Shown here piece after piece: positions 1-7,890 of a stretch of 64,000 nt of DNA. Every line of letters begins with the position of its first letter. Positions within the stretch are counted from its first letter, which is position 1. A program made the translations under genes and the position numbers. The stretch comes from DATIRA01 sp963766505 (lineage in GTDB: Bacteria > Pseudomonadota > Gammaproteobacteria > Steroidobacterales > Steroidobacteraceae): assembly GCA_963766505.1 (NCBI GenBank), contig CAVYAL010000010.1, positions 310,001 to 374,000 on the forward strand, given 5' to 3'. The notes under the pieces were generated by a model. It searched no databases. It was not told the origin of the DNA and was given only the letters and a program-made list of their open reading frames with translations.

Positions 1-612
1 GTCACGCGGGACAACTCACCCCGCGAGGACGCGAAGATCGAAAAACTCCGGCGCCTCGAGCCGGTGTTCGACAAGCAATCCGGCGTCATCACGGCCGGCA
101 ACGCCTCGCGTTTCACCGATGGCGCTGCCGTCGTGCTGCTGACCAGCCTGGCAGCCGCGAAGAAGCTCGATCTCGAGCCGCAGGTCGTGCTGCGCGACTA
201 CGTCTTCGCCGGCGTGGCCGACCTCGAGACAGAGGCCTTGTGCGGACCGGCAATGACGATTCCGCGGCTGTTGCACCGCAATGGCCTGGGCATCGACGAC
301 ATCGACGCCTGGGAACTTCACGAGGCCTTCGCCGCCCAGATATTGGTGAACCAGGCCTGCCTGGGCTCCGATGAATTCGTCCGCACGCGCCTCGGGCTGG
401 AGCGTGCGCCCGGCGAGATCCCGGCCGGGAAGCTCAATGCCTGGGGCGGCTCGCTGGCACTGGGCAATCCGTTCTCCGCGACCGGAGTTCGGCTGATCAT
501 GACGGCGGCACGACGCATCCTGGACGAGCGGCAGCGTTACGCGGTCGTGTCGAGCTGCGCCGGTGGCGGGCTTGGAGCGGCGGTACTGCTCGAGAACGCA
601 GCGTACCTTTAG
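1..612 (+). CDS. Thiolase (acetyl-CoA acyltransferase, FadI/FadA type), C-terminal part
   Basis: Last 203 residues of a thiolase that starts before the window; the frame is open from base 1. Thiolases split 3-ketoacyl-CoA with CoA in beta-oxidation, or run in reverse to condense acyl-CoAs. Visible landmarks are TAGNAS near the substrate loop, HEAFA (the form found in FadI and trifunctional-enzyme beta subunits instead of NEAFA), and the C-terminal CAGGG motif holding the second catalytic cysteine. The usual GHP motif with the catalytic histidine reads GNPFSATG here, so an asparagine occupies the histidine position. The nucleophilic cysteine lies outside the window. The family is clear; activity is uncertain because of the His-to-Asn change. 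A GNAT gene follows after 20 bases. Confidence 0.88.
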   Translation, partial: VTRDNSPREDAKIEKLRRLEPVFDKQSGVITAGNASRFTDGAAVVLLTSLAAAKKLDLEPQVVLRDYVFAGVADLETEALCGPAMTIPRLLHRNGLGIDDIDAWELHEAFAAQILVNQACLGSDEFVRTRLGLERAPGEIPAGKLNAWGGSLALGNPFSATGVRLIMTAARRILDERQRYAVVSSCAGGGLGAAVLLENAAYL

Positions 613-632
613 CGCGGTGCACACCCCGAGGC

Positions 633-1178
633 ATGGCATTGGGTAAATTGCAGCAGGAACCTCCGTTCGTCTGTGAATCTCCGCGTCTGCGCATTCGGCG
701 CATGACGCTCGACGACGCGGAATTCCTGCTGCGGCAGCTCACGCAACCGTCCTGGCTGCGGTACATCGGTGATCGCGGCGTGGCGAGCGTGACCGATACG
801 GAGCGCTACATCGAGTCGCGGATCCTCGAGCAGTACAGCGCCCTCGGCTATGGCATGTACGTCGTCCAGTTGAAGTCCTCGGGCGAGCCGATCGGGCTCT
901 GTGGCCTCGTCAAGCGAGAGTTCCTGCCGGACCCGGACCTCGGGTTCTCGCTGCTCGAGGCGCACTGGGGCCAGGGCTATGCGGCGGAAGCGGCCTCGGC
1001 AGTGATGGACCATGCGCGGCAGGCGCTCGGCATCGATCGACTGCTCGCCATTACGACTGCGACCAATGAGCGATCCGGGAAAGTGCTGGCCAAGCTCGGC
1101 TTTCGGCTCGACAATGACGCATTCCCAACGCCGCAAGGCGAGCGACTGAGACTGTATTCGACCGAACCCGGTCAGTGA
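633..1178 (+). CDS. GNAT family N-acetyltransferase (RimJ/RimL-like)
   Basis: 181-residue GNAT protein predicted to move an acetyl group from acetyl-CoA to an amine, perhaps a protein N-terminus or small metabolite. The N-terminal part has the RLRIRRMTLDDAEFLL strand-helix typical of the RimJ/RimL branch. The acetyl-CoA loop region follows HWGQGYAAEA near residue 112, a variant of the Q/RxxGxG/A signature. NERSGKVLAKLGF near residue 149 is the usual C-terminal helix-strand. Length is normal. ATG at 633 was chosen because it leaves a complete fold; the ribosome site is weak. The next gene's GTG overlaps this stop codon, so the two are probably translated together. Substrate unknown. Confidence 0.85.
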   Translation: MALGKLQQEPPFVCESPRLRIRRMTLDDAEFLLRQLTQPSWLRYIGDRGVASVTDTERYIESRILEQYSALGYGMYVVQLKSSGEPIGLCGLVKREFLPDPDLGFSLLEAHWGQGYAAEAASAVMDHARQALGIDRLLAITTATNERSGKVLAKLGFRLDNDAFPTPQGERLRLYSTEPGQ

Positions 1179-1648
1179 GCGAGTATCAATCGATGACTGC
1201 TGGTAAAGAGAACGACCCGGTTCGGCAAGCGACCGCTGCGGTGCAGGCCTGCGCCGACGAATTCGACGAACGCGCGACGAGCCTGCTGCAGGATCTTCCG
1301 CAGCTGACGATCGAGGAGGGCCTGCGCGCAGAAGTCATGGGCCTGTGCACCGGGCTCAAGGACACGGCAGGCCGGGTGATGTTCGAGCTGTCGCTGCTTC
1401 AGGCGCAGCTGGACGAGGGCAAGGCCGATGCCGGGTCGGCGGTGCAGACCTTGTCGCAGATGGACGGCGCGATGATGGGTGCGCTCGCGCCGGTGGCTGA
1501 TCTCGTCGACAAGCTCGAGGCCGATGCGGAGCGCGATGAGCGGCATGAACGCGCATTCGTGCTCGTGATCGAGGCCTCGGGCGTCATGCTTCAGGGTCTC
1601 GACCAGGCGAGGACTGCCACGCAGGCGCTGAAGGCCAAGCTGCGGTAG
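1175..1648 (+). CDS. Hypothetical helical protein
   Basis: 157-residue protein that I do not recognise. It is acidic, almost wholly helix-forming, with no cysteine cluster, no signal peptide and no membrane segment. Heptad-like stretches between about residues 45 and 135 suggest a helical bundle or weak coiled coil. The GTG at 1175 overlaps the TGA of the GNAT gene in a GTGA arrangement, which supports translational coupling; an ATG at 1193 in the same frame is an alternative start. Codon use matches the neighbours. Function cannot be assigned; a partner or substrate of the GNAT enzyme is only a guess from position. Confidence 0.6.
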   Translation: MSEYQSMTAGKENDPVRQATAAVQACADEFDERATSLLQDLPQLTIEEGLRAEVMGLCTGLKDTAGRVMFELSLLQAQLDEGKADAGSAVQTLSQMDGAMMGALAPVADLVDKLEADAERDERHERAFVLVIEASGVMLQGLDQARTATQALKAKLR

Positions 1649-1714
1649 CAGCCGAATCTCGCGGCCGAAAGCACGACCGGCCGCCGTTGTGCAGGCTCGG
1701 CGGAATCCCGAGCG

Positions 1715-2119
1715 TCAGGCCTGGACGATCGCCAGCAGCATCATCGCGAGCCCCACGGTGCCGATGGTCCAGATCAGGCTGCGCACGTAGGTGACGCCTG
1801 CCCAGTAAACAGGCAGGTAGATGAGCCGCGACCAGAAGAAGACCTGCGCGCCGAGCGTGGCCTGTTCGTCGACTCCGACAGCGTGCGCGACCAGCGCCAG
1901 CACCGCGAACAGCACGAAGTTCTCCAGCGTGTTGCCGGCGGCCCGTACGGCGCGGCCGCCGAGCGGCGTCGCTTCCGGAAGATTATCGCGATTGCTCAGG
2001 CCGACCCTCATGCCTTCCAGCGTCCACTCACGGTTGCGCAGTACTGCGCCCGCCATGATCGACACCCAGGTCAGCACGGTCGTCCAGACGAGGATCTGCA
2101 GCAGCGTGGTCATCAGCAA
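1715..2119 (-). CDS. MAPEG family membrane protein
   Basis: 134-residue, four-helix membrane protein of the MAPEG (eicosanoid and glutathione metabolism) superfamily. Hydrophobic helices run at about residues 4-24, 62-84, 86-106 and 112-132. The family hallmark loop appears as RAAGNTLENFVLFAVLALV, close to the usual RA-x-xN-x-xE-x-xP/F pattern in which Asn and Glu face the active site. Bacterial members of this length are mostly uncharacterised and may act on glutathione or lipid peroxides. ATG at 2119 is used; a second ATG two codons later is possible. A second, less similar MAPEG-like gene lies at 22886. Confidence 0.82.
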   Translation of the reverse strand: MLMTTLLQILVWTTVLTWVSIMAGAVLRNREWTLEGMRVGLSNRDNLPEATPLGGRAVRAAGNTLENFVLFAVLALVAHAVGVDEQATLGAQVFFWSRLIYLPVYWAGVTYVRSLIWTIGTVGLAMMLLAIVQA

Positions 2120-2370
2120 CTCTCCGAAGCCGGGGCAGGCATGCCGTTGTCGAGGACGTCGCGGAACAGACCGCTCGCGGCAATTGCGAGCCGCGCGACC
2201 GCCCCGCGAAATCTGTCGTTAGTCGGTAAGTGTAGCGGGATACGATTGACCGCGCGTGGCAGGCTGACCCGAGGCTCATTGCCGCGCCTCCGCGGGCAGG
2301 GCATATTGAGCCCGCGATCATTCCCGGATGTATATGGCCGCGCCTGGGCCACCGACAAGAGGTTTTCTCG

Positions 2371-2838
2371 ATGCGCAAGCGTGCTGTGGTCACATCGATC
2401 CTGGGTCTGCTGACGGTGCTCGCATTTCCTGGTACCCCGGCTCTCGCGGCCGAGGACGGCGATACGGTTGCCGAGATCACGCAGCTGCTCGACTGGTTCC
2501 TCGCTCCCCAGAACAATCCGAAGGCAGCCACGCACCAGCGCTTCTGGGCGGACGATCTCGTGTACACGCGCTCGACCGGCGTGGTGCGGACCAAGGCCGA
2601 GATCATGGCGGGTTTCACCGGCGATCCCCCGCCAGCCGACGAGACGAGCTGGAGCGCCGAGGACGTCCTGGTGCGACCTTATGACGACGCTGCTGCGCTG
2701 ACGTTCAAGCTGGTCGGTCGGGCAGCCGACGGCAGCATCATGCAGTACCGCAACAGCGCGATGTTCCTGAAGCGCGACGGCGAATGGCGCGCCGTCACCT
2801 GGCAGGCGACGCGCGTCTCCGACCAGCCCGCGCCATGA
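2371..2838 (+). CDS. Secreted NTF2-like (SnoaL/DUF4440) protein
   Basis: 155-residue protein with an N-terminal signal peptide (MRKR, a hydrophobic run, and a likely cut after ALAA near residue 26), so it should reach the periplasm. The mature part is one cone-shaped NTF2-like domain: a first helix with LLDWFLAP, the YTRSTGVVRTKAEIMAGF turn, and the final strand pair EWRAVTWQATRV. This fold is found in hydrolases, isomerases and non-enzymatic ligand binders, so no reaction is assigned. AAGAGG upstream of the ATG serves as ribosome site. The SRPBCC gene follows 7 bases after the stop, so these two small ligand-pocket proteins may share a transcript. Confidence 0.78.
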   Translation: MRKRAVVTSILGLLTVLAFPGTPALAAEDGDTVAEITQLLDWFLAPQNNPKAATHQRFWADDLVYTRSTGVVRTKAEIMAGFTGDPPPADETSWSAEDVLVRPYDDAAALTFKLVGRAADGSIMQYRNSAMFLKRDGEWRAVTWQATRVSDQPAP

Positions 2839-2845
2839 CGCCGGT

Positions 2846-3238
2846 TTGGAAACGACTTCCCGCATTCCGGCAGCTGCGTCGACCGTCTGGCGGCTGCTGA
2901 CAGACACGCAACAGTGGCCCCGCTGGGGGCCGAGCGTACGCTCTGTCGACTGCGCCGAGCGCTTCATCGGTCCAGGCAGCAGCGGCAGGGTCCAGACCGC
3001 CCTCGGGCTCTGGTTGCCGTTCCGGATCACGGACTGGGAGGAGGGCACGGCCTGGAGCTGGGTCGTGGCCGGCATCCCCGCGACCGGCCATCGTGTTCAG
3101 GCGATCGATCCGGACAGCTGCCGTCTCACGTTCACGGTCCCTGCCTGGGCGCCGTTCTACCTGCCTGTGTGCGCTGCCGCTATACGGCGGATCGGGCAGC
3201 TCGCACTGCGTAGAGGCAACCGAGGCGGTCCCGATTGA
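2846..3238 (+). CDS. SRPBCC (polyketide cyclase/START-like) protein
   Basis: 130-residue SRPBCC fold protein. The opening ETTSRIPAAASTVWRLLTD is the typical first strand and helix; WEEGTAWSWVVAGIPATGHR carries the later strands, and the C-terminal helix ends with IRRIGQLALRRG. Such proteins bind hydrophobic ligands in a deep pocket. The start is taken as TTG at 2846, because no ATG or GTG exists in frame between it and the previous stop. An out-of-frame ATG at 2835 overlaps that stop, so a lost base near 2840 is an alternative reading. Slightly shorter than the usual 140-150 residues. It precedes a broken alpha/beta hydrolase gene. Confidence 0.68.
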   Translation: METTSRIPAAASTVWRLLTDTQQWPRWGPSVRSVDCAERFIGPGSSGRVQTALGLWLPFRITDWEEGTAWSWVVAGIPATGHRVQAIDPDSCRLTFTVPAWAPFYLPVCAAAIRRIGQLALRRGNRGGPD

Positions 3239-3246
3239 GCGACACC

Positions 3247-3754
3247 ATGCCTTTCCAGCAGATCACCGTCCCGACTCCAGATGGGTACCGGGTGCCCCTC
3301 GGGGTGTCCGAGGCCCCCATCCGTCCGCGCAGCTGCGACTACGGCTCCCGGGAGTGGCTGCAGGCGGACATCCCGGCCGCGCTGGGCTACTACCCCGGCA
3401 ACCGGATGGGATTCGGCGGGCGGGAAGCCCGGCGACTGATGGCAGACTGGCTGGTGATGGCCCGCGAAAACCGCTACAGCGCGCAGGGCATGGAGGATCA
3501 GGACCTCGAGCGCCGCGTCCAATCCGACAGCTGCCCGGTCCTCTCGATCTACTGCGACCGGGACGACCTGGCGCCGCTCTCCGCAATCGAGGGCGTCACC
3601 AGCCGCTTGAAGAATCATCGCATCGAGTCCTTCGAGATCACCAGCGAGGCGCTCGGAGTACGGGCCGATCACACCGCCTGGGCGAGGCATCCCGCCATCG
3701 CGGCGAAGAGCGATCGGGCAGTGGATCAACGAGCAGACGGCCGTCACCGGATGA
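3247..3754 (+). pseudogene. Alpha/beta hydrolase remnant, core deleted and frameshifted
   Basis: Remains of a COG4757-type alpha/beta hydrolase gene. The first about 25 residues (MPFQQITVPTPDGYRVPL) match the family's N-terminus. They then join directly to the late part (LGYYPGNRMGFGG, then YCDRDDLAPLSA with the acid residue, then RADHTAWARHP near the histidine). The middle, with the GxSxG nucleophile elbow, is missing, roughly 100 residues. The frame also breaks near 3711: removing one base from agcgatcggg restores an ending IGQWINEQTAVTG and a stop at 3752. The unshifted frame runs on out of register to 3930. It cannot make an active hydrolase. ATG at 3247 is preferred over TTG at 3235. Confidence 0.7.
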
Positions 3755-3805
3755 AGCAGCCAGGTCGCATCCACGAGCCGGGCGATCCGGATCGTCACCG
3801 CCGCG

Positions 3806-4219
3806 GTGTTGATCCTGAACGCGGGTCTCTACGTCGCGGCACTCATCCAGCCCGCTGCGATCTACGCGGCCGTTGGCATCAGTGCGATCGTGCTGATCAG
3901 CTACTTCCTGTGGACGCCGGTGGCCTATGAGCTGGCGGGCGGAGAGTTGAGCGTGCATTTCCGTATCGGCGGCAAGCGATACAGCCCGGTCACGAAGTGT
4001 TCACCCGTCGAGGGTCCTTTGCGCGCCGGCATCCGGGTGTTCGGCAACGGTGGACTCTTTGCCGGCTCCGGGATCTTCTGGAACCGGAAGTACGGCCTGC
4101 ACCGCGCCTACGTCACTTCGACGAAGCCCGAGGACCTGGTCCTCGTCGAGACGACTGACACCCGGATCCTGATCAGTCCGCAGGATGCCGGTGCATGGCT
4201 GCGGGCGTCCGGTCGCTGA
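3806..4219 (+). CDS. Membrane-anchored PH-domain-like protein
   Basis: About 137 residues from GTG at 3806. Two hydrophobic segments (residues 1-14 and 18-38, including ALIQPAAIYAAVGISAIVLI) are followed by a small beta-rich domain resembling bacterial PH-like domains (WTPVAYELAGGELSVHF, GLHRAYVTS, LVLVETTDTRILISP). It probably sits in the inner membrane with the domain in the cytoplasm; function unknown. The frame is open upstream to the hydrolase remnant's stop. Removing one A from atgaagcagcc at 3751 would give ATG followed by SSQVASTSRAIRIVT in frame, a more natural N-terminus overlapping that stop as ATGA, so the true gene may start at 3751. Confidence 0.65.
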   Translation: MLILNAGLYVAALIQPAAIYAAVGISAIVLISYFLWTPVAYELAGGELSVHFRIGGKRYSPVTKCSPVEGPLRAGIRVFGNGGLFAGSGIFWNRKYGLHRAYVTSTKPEDLVLVETTDTRILISPQDAGAWLRASGR

Positions 4220-4234
4220 CGGTCGGCGCGTCTG

Positions 4235-5455
4235 TCAGATCCCCAGCGCTCGCAGCGCGTGACCGAGCTTCTCGTAGTCGCCGTCACGGTTGTAAACCTG
4301 GCCTGAGATCCGGATCAGCCGCTTCGGTGGCGCCGGCCAGGGAATTACCGGGACCTCGATGTGGAACTGCTCGAGCAGGCGTTCCTGCAGCGGGTCCGCA
4401 TACAGCGGTGAGTCGCTGACGCGACCATCTCCGTCGGGCAACGGCAGCGAGGCCAGCGAGCCGATCATGTCGTCCGGGCACGGCGGATCGATGCCGAGCG
4501 TGTTGCAGAGCACGTCGCGGCCGCGCAGCGCGAGCTGATGATTGGTCTCCCGAACCGCCGCCCAGCCTCCGGGCATCAATTGACCCATGAACCGGATGGC
4601 CTCGGGTACGGAGAGGATCGCCGTCGGATCGTCAGTGCCCATCCAGTCGAACTCGACCAGGTAGCGGGAACGGCCCGTCCGGGTCGAGTTGGCACCGTGG
4701 CTGATCACGGCGGGCCGGGTTTGCTGCTGCATGTCCGGCCGCGTGTACAGGAAGGCAGCGCCCTTCGGTGCGCAGATCCACTTGTGGCAGTTGCCCGTGT
4801 ACCAGGCAGCACCGATCGCGGCCACGGTGAGCGGCAGCATGCCCGGCGCGTGTGCCGCATCGACCAGAGTCTCCACGCCCCGCGTCCGCAGCTCGCGGAC
4901 CAGCGCTTCGATCGGCAGGACCAGTCCGGTCTGGCTGGTCACGTGATCGAGCAGCGCGAGCCGGGTCCGCCCGGTGACACGGTCCAGCACAGCTGGAATC
5001 ACCTGGTCGCTGCTGGCGATCGGAAACGGCAGGTTCGCCACGACGACACGGGCTCCGTCACGCCGGGCAACGAAGTCCAGCACGTTGCGACAGGCGTTGT
5101 ACTCGTGATCGGTTGTCAGCAGCTCATCGTCCGGCTCGAAGCGCAGCGACCGGAGCACCGCGTTGACCGCGGTCGTCGCGTTGGGGATCCAGGCGAGATC
5201 TTCGGCCGGCGCACCGAGGAAATCGCCCAGTGCGGCACGCGCCTCGTCGAGCAGGCCCTCGAGGTCCCGGACGAAGAACTGCACCGGCTGGCGCTCCATG
5301 CGCTGTCGCAGCTCCGCCTGGTATTGCAGTACCTGGATCGGGCAGGCTCCGAACGAGCCGTGATTCAGGAAGACGACGGACGGATCCAGCGACCACTGCT
5401 CGCGAATTTCTCGCTTGGCTCGATCACCGGTGGGAAGCGGGCCGATGTCGCTCAT
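4235..5455 (-). CDS. Class V aminotransferase-fold PLP enzyme (isopenicillin-N epimerase-like)
   Basis: 406-residue PLP-dependent enzyme of the class V aminotransferase family, closest in layout to isopenicillin-N epimerase/CefD-type proteins. The start has the family signature VFLNHGSFGACP. ATTAVNAVLRS shapes the cofactor phosphate site, VDAAHAPGM holds the Asp that contacts the pyridine nitrogen, and NCHKWICAPKG contains the Schiff-base lysine. Length is standard. Bacterial members include epimerases, desulfurases and lyases, so the substrate is open. No sulfur-transfer or beta-lactam genes lie nearby. It is followed on the same strand, 26 bases upstream of its start, by the end of an MFS transporter gene, so the pair may be co-transcribed. 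Confidence 0.85.
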   Translation of the reverse strand: MSDIGPLPTGDRAKREIREQWSLDPSVVFLNHGSFGACPIQVLQYQAELRQRMERQPVQFFVRDLEGLLDEARAALGDFLGAPAEDLAWIPNATTAVNAVLRSLRFEPDDELLTTDHEYNACRNVLDFVARRDGARVVVANLPFPIASSDQVIPAVLDRVTGRTRLALLDHVTSQTGLVLPIEALVRELRTRGVETLVDAAHAPGMLPLTVAAIGAAWYTGNCHKWICAPKGAAFLYTRPDMQQQTRPAVISHGANSTRTGRSRYLVEFDWMGTDDPTAILSVPEAIRFMGQLMPGGWAAVRETNHQLALRGRDVLCNTLGIDPPCPDDMIGSLASLPLPDGDGRVSDSPLYADPLQERLLEQFHIEVPVIPWPAPPKRLIRISGQVYNRDGDYEKLGHALRALGI

Positions 5456-5481
5456 CGGCCGCAGTGTACCTGCGCGCCAGC

Positions 5482-6732
5482 TCAGTCGATGTGCTTTTGG
5501 CCGGAGGCGAAGGCCAGGTAGAACGCCGCCCCGAGCAACGAGATTCCCGCCGTCAGCACGAACGGCGCGGAAAAGGCGCCCGTCCGGTCCACGAGCCAGC
5601 CCGTGACGTAGATGCCGACGATTCCCGGAAGAGTCGCGAACGTGTTGCTGACGCCCCAGATGACGTCCGCGTATTTCGGCGCGATGTCGAAACAGTTAGG
5701 GGCAAAACCAGACACCGCGCAGGCCGAGGTGGCGGTCGCGAAGCACATGATCACGACGGCCGCCGCCGGCGTCGTCGCCTGTGTCAGCAGCAGCATGAAA
5801 ATCGCGCTGCCGACCAGCGCGATGGCCTGCATGAGCTTGCGGACGAAGGCGGCGCTGCGCCCGGATCGCAGCATGCGATCCGCCCAGGCGCCCGCGTAAT
5901 TCGCCGCGATGAAGTTGACCAGCCACGGTGCGGCCGAGAGCACGCCGGCGCTCGCCAGAGAAACACCGAAAGTCATCTTGAAGTAGCTCGGCAGCCATGC
6001 GAGCAGCACGTACAAGCCCCAGTTCGTGGCGAAGTGAGCCACGACGATCGCCCACACCGCCGGCAGGCGAAGCAGCCGTCCCCACGGGATGGAACGCGGT
6101 CCGGGAGCCGGCGACCCGGCCGAAGAATCGCTGGGCGACCCGTCGCGCGCGAGCAGGTGCCACGCTGCGTACCAGACCAGCCCGATGGCCCCGAACAGGT
6201 AGAAGGGCAGCGGCCAGCCATAGCTGCGCACGAGCCAGCCGGTCACCGGCAGCGCGAACACCGTACCCAGCGAGATCGCGCTGATGACCAGTGCCGTTGC
6301 GCGCGAGCGGCGCTCGGGCGGCACCCAGCGCGAGATCATGTTCATCGAGGCAGGAAACACCGCTGCCTCGCCCAGCCCGAGCGCCATCCGTGCCACGACC
6401 AGTGCGCCCAGCGACATCACCGCGGCCGGCGGCGTGAGTGCGGTCCACGCCGACCACCAGATGACCGCGATGCCGAGCACCCGCCATCCGCCGTAGCGGT
6501 TCGCCAGTGCGCCGCTCGCCGCCATCAGCAACAGGTAGCCGATGAAGAACGCGGAGAGCACGATGCCCTTGTCCGTCTCGGTCCAGCCGAGATCCTGCTG
6601 CATCGCGATCGCGGCGACCGAGATGTTGGTGCGGTCGATGTAGGAGATGAATACGGCCGCGAACAGCAGCAGCACGACGGTGTAGTACCGCGGCCAGCCC
6701 GAACGGTCCTTATCGACCTGTGCGCTGGACAT
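5482..6732 (-). CDS. MFS transporter (ACS/anion:cation symporter-like)
   Basis: 416-residue major facilitator with about 12 hydrophobic helices. The first has YTVVLLLFAAVFISYIDR, with the FxxYxDR element common in anion:cation symporters. RYGGWRVLG is the loop 2-3 signature and RMALGLGEAAVFPASMNM matches the helix 4-5 region of organic-anion (hexuronate, sialate, phthalate) carriers. A long cytoplasmic loop splits the halves near residue 210. The ATG at 6732 is chosen over an in-frame ATG at 6786 because the extra 18 residues come from a decayed copy of the M28 peptidase leader, not from an MFS N-terminus. Substrate unknown. Confidence 0.85.
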   Translation of the reverse strand: MSSAQVDKDRSGWPRYYTVVLLLFAAVFISYIDRTNISVAAIAMQQDLGWTETDKGIVLSAFFIGYLLLMAASGALANRYGGWRVLGIAVIWWSAWTALTPPAAVMSLGALVVARMALGLGEAAVFPASMNMISRWVPPERRSRATALVISAISLGTVFALPVTGWLVRSYGWPLPFYLFGAIGLVWYAAWHLLARDGSPSDSSAGSPAPGPRSIPWGRLLRLPAVWAIVVAHFATNWGLYVLLAWLPSYFKMTFGVSLASAGVLSAAPWLVNFIAANYAGAWADRMLRSGRSAAFVRKLMQAIALVGSAIFMLLLTQATTPAAAVVIMCFATATSACAVSGFAPNCFDIAPKYADVIWGVSNTFATLPGIVGIYVTGWLVDRTGAFSAPFVLTAGISLLGAAFYLAFASGQKHID

Positions 6733-6747
6733 AGGCGCTCCCCCTGA

Positions 6748-6867
6748 AGTCGCTCGGTGTCGATGCTGGCCGTCGATGCGAGACAAGGCGATCCGATCAG
6801 CGGCGCTCGATGCAGCATAGCCGTATCCGCGCCGGCTTCAGAACATCGTAGCGTACGAACTTGTCTT
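6748..6867 (-). repeat. Fossil copy of the M28 peptidase promoter and leader
   Basis: Read on the minus strand, this stretch matches the 5' end of the M28 peptidase gene at 15482-15685. It has the ATG (6817), a leader reading MLHRAPLIGSPCLA against MLHRALLIGSLCLA, then a jump over about 35 codons to IDTERL, matching VDTERL. Similarity continues about 50 bases upstream of the ATG into the promoter area. It is therefore a truncated duplicate of that gene's start, now lying just upstream of the MFS gene, which may use its promoter. Seen directly by comparison of the two stretches. Confidence 0.75.
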
Positions 6868-6893
6868 CTATGGCGGCCGGGAGGAATCGACCT

Positions 6894-7742
6894 CTAGGGC
6901 GAGCCGGAAATCCGCCGTTCGCCCAGGTTCGCTACGCGCCTGACGAACCAGGCCGGGAACATCCGTTTCAGGCGCCATGCCAGGCGGTACTTCGCGGGCC
7001 ACACGATGTGCAGCCGGCCGCTCGCGACCGCCGCCAGGATGGCGCGGGCGGCGCTGGCCGCGTCCTCTCCGGAACTCTGCATGATGCGCTCGGCCAGCGC
7101 GCGCTGCTCGGCAGGGGCGCGCATCGTCGAGAGCAGGTGGGTGCTGAAAAACCCTGGCATGGCGACCGAGGCCTGTACGCCCGAGCCGGCGAGCTCCGCG
7201 GCCAGCGTCTCGGTGAGCGAGATCACCGCGGCCTTCGTGCAGTTGTAGGACGACATCTGCGGAGCGGCGGCGAAGCCGGCCGAGCTCGCGACGTTGAGTA
7301 CCAGGCCGGAGCCGGCGGCCCGCAGGTGCGGCACGGCCGCCTGGCAGCCCCATACGACTCCGAACAGGTTGATGTCGGTGATCCAGCGCCAGTCGGCCGG
7401 CGTTATCGCTTCGAGCGGACCGGCCGCCGCCACGCCCGCGTTGTTGACCATCACGTCGAGGCCGCCCGCGCGCCGGACGAAATCGGCGACCGACGCGCAT
7501 ACGAATTCTTCGTCCGCCACGTCGCCGGCGTAGGCGTACTGCGTGGCGCCGGCGCTGCCGAGCGCCTGCCCGGCCTCGGCGAGTCGCGTCGCGGACACGT
7601 CGAGCAGCCCGAGCTGCCAGCCGGCGGCCGCGAGCTCCGCGGCAATCGCGCGCCCGAGTCCGCTCGCGGCGCCGGTGATGAACGCGCGCTTCCCGGGGAA
7701 GCGCTGGGAAAGTGCCGTTACGGCCTGTGCGTTACTCATCAC
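6894..7742 (-). CDS. Short-chain dehydrogenase/reductase (SDR)
   Basis: 282-residue classical SDR, an NAD(P)-dependent oxidoreductase. ITGAASGLGRAIA is the TGxxxGxG cofactor motif. GDVAD binds the adenine side and NNAGVAAAG is the NAG structural motif. Catalytic Ser is in VASSAGFAA, and Tyr and Lys in SSYNCTKAA, where YNCTK is the YxxxK pair. The C-terminal 50 residues are long and basic (YRLAWRLKRMFPAWFVRR), as in acyl- or steroid-acting SDRs with a membrane-associated tail. ATG at 7742 or 7739 both fit. It stands alone on its strand between a fossil repeat and the lrg pseudogene. Substrate unknown. Confidence 0.87.
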   Translation of the reverse strand: MMSNAQAVTALSQRFPGKRAFITGAASGLGRAIAAELAAAGWQLGLLDVSATRLAEAGQALGSAGATQYAYAGDVADEEFVCASVADFVRRAGGLDVMVNNAGVAAAGPLEAITPADWRWITDINLFGVVWGCQAAVPHLRAAGSGLVLNVASSAGFAAAPQMSSYNCTKAAVISLTETLAAELAGSGVQASVAMPGFFSTHLLSTMRAPAEQRALAERIMQSSGEDAASAARAILAAVASGRLHIVWPAKYRLAWRLKRMFPAWFVRRVANLGERRISGSP

Positions 7743-7890
7743 CCAATACTACCCTTCGCCGCAGACGGTTTCGGCTCAGCCTTTGATTGCGCCGGCCGTC
7801 CATGCGAGCGGCTGCCGGTTGCAGCCGGTCGCCGCGTGCCTGCGCAGGCCGGGCAGAATAGCGGGCGATTCTCACGCGCAAGGGGGCGTC

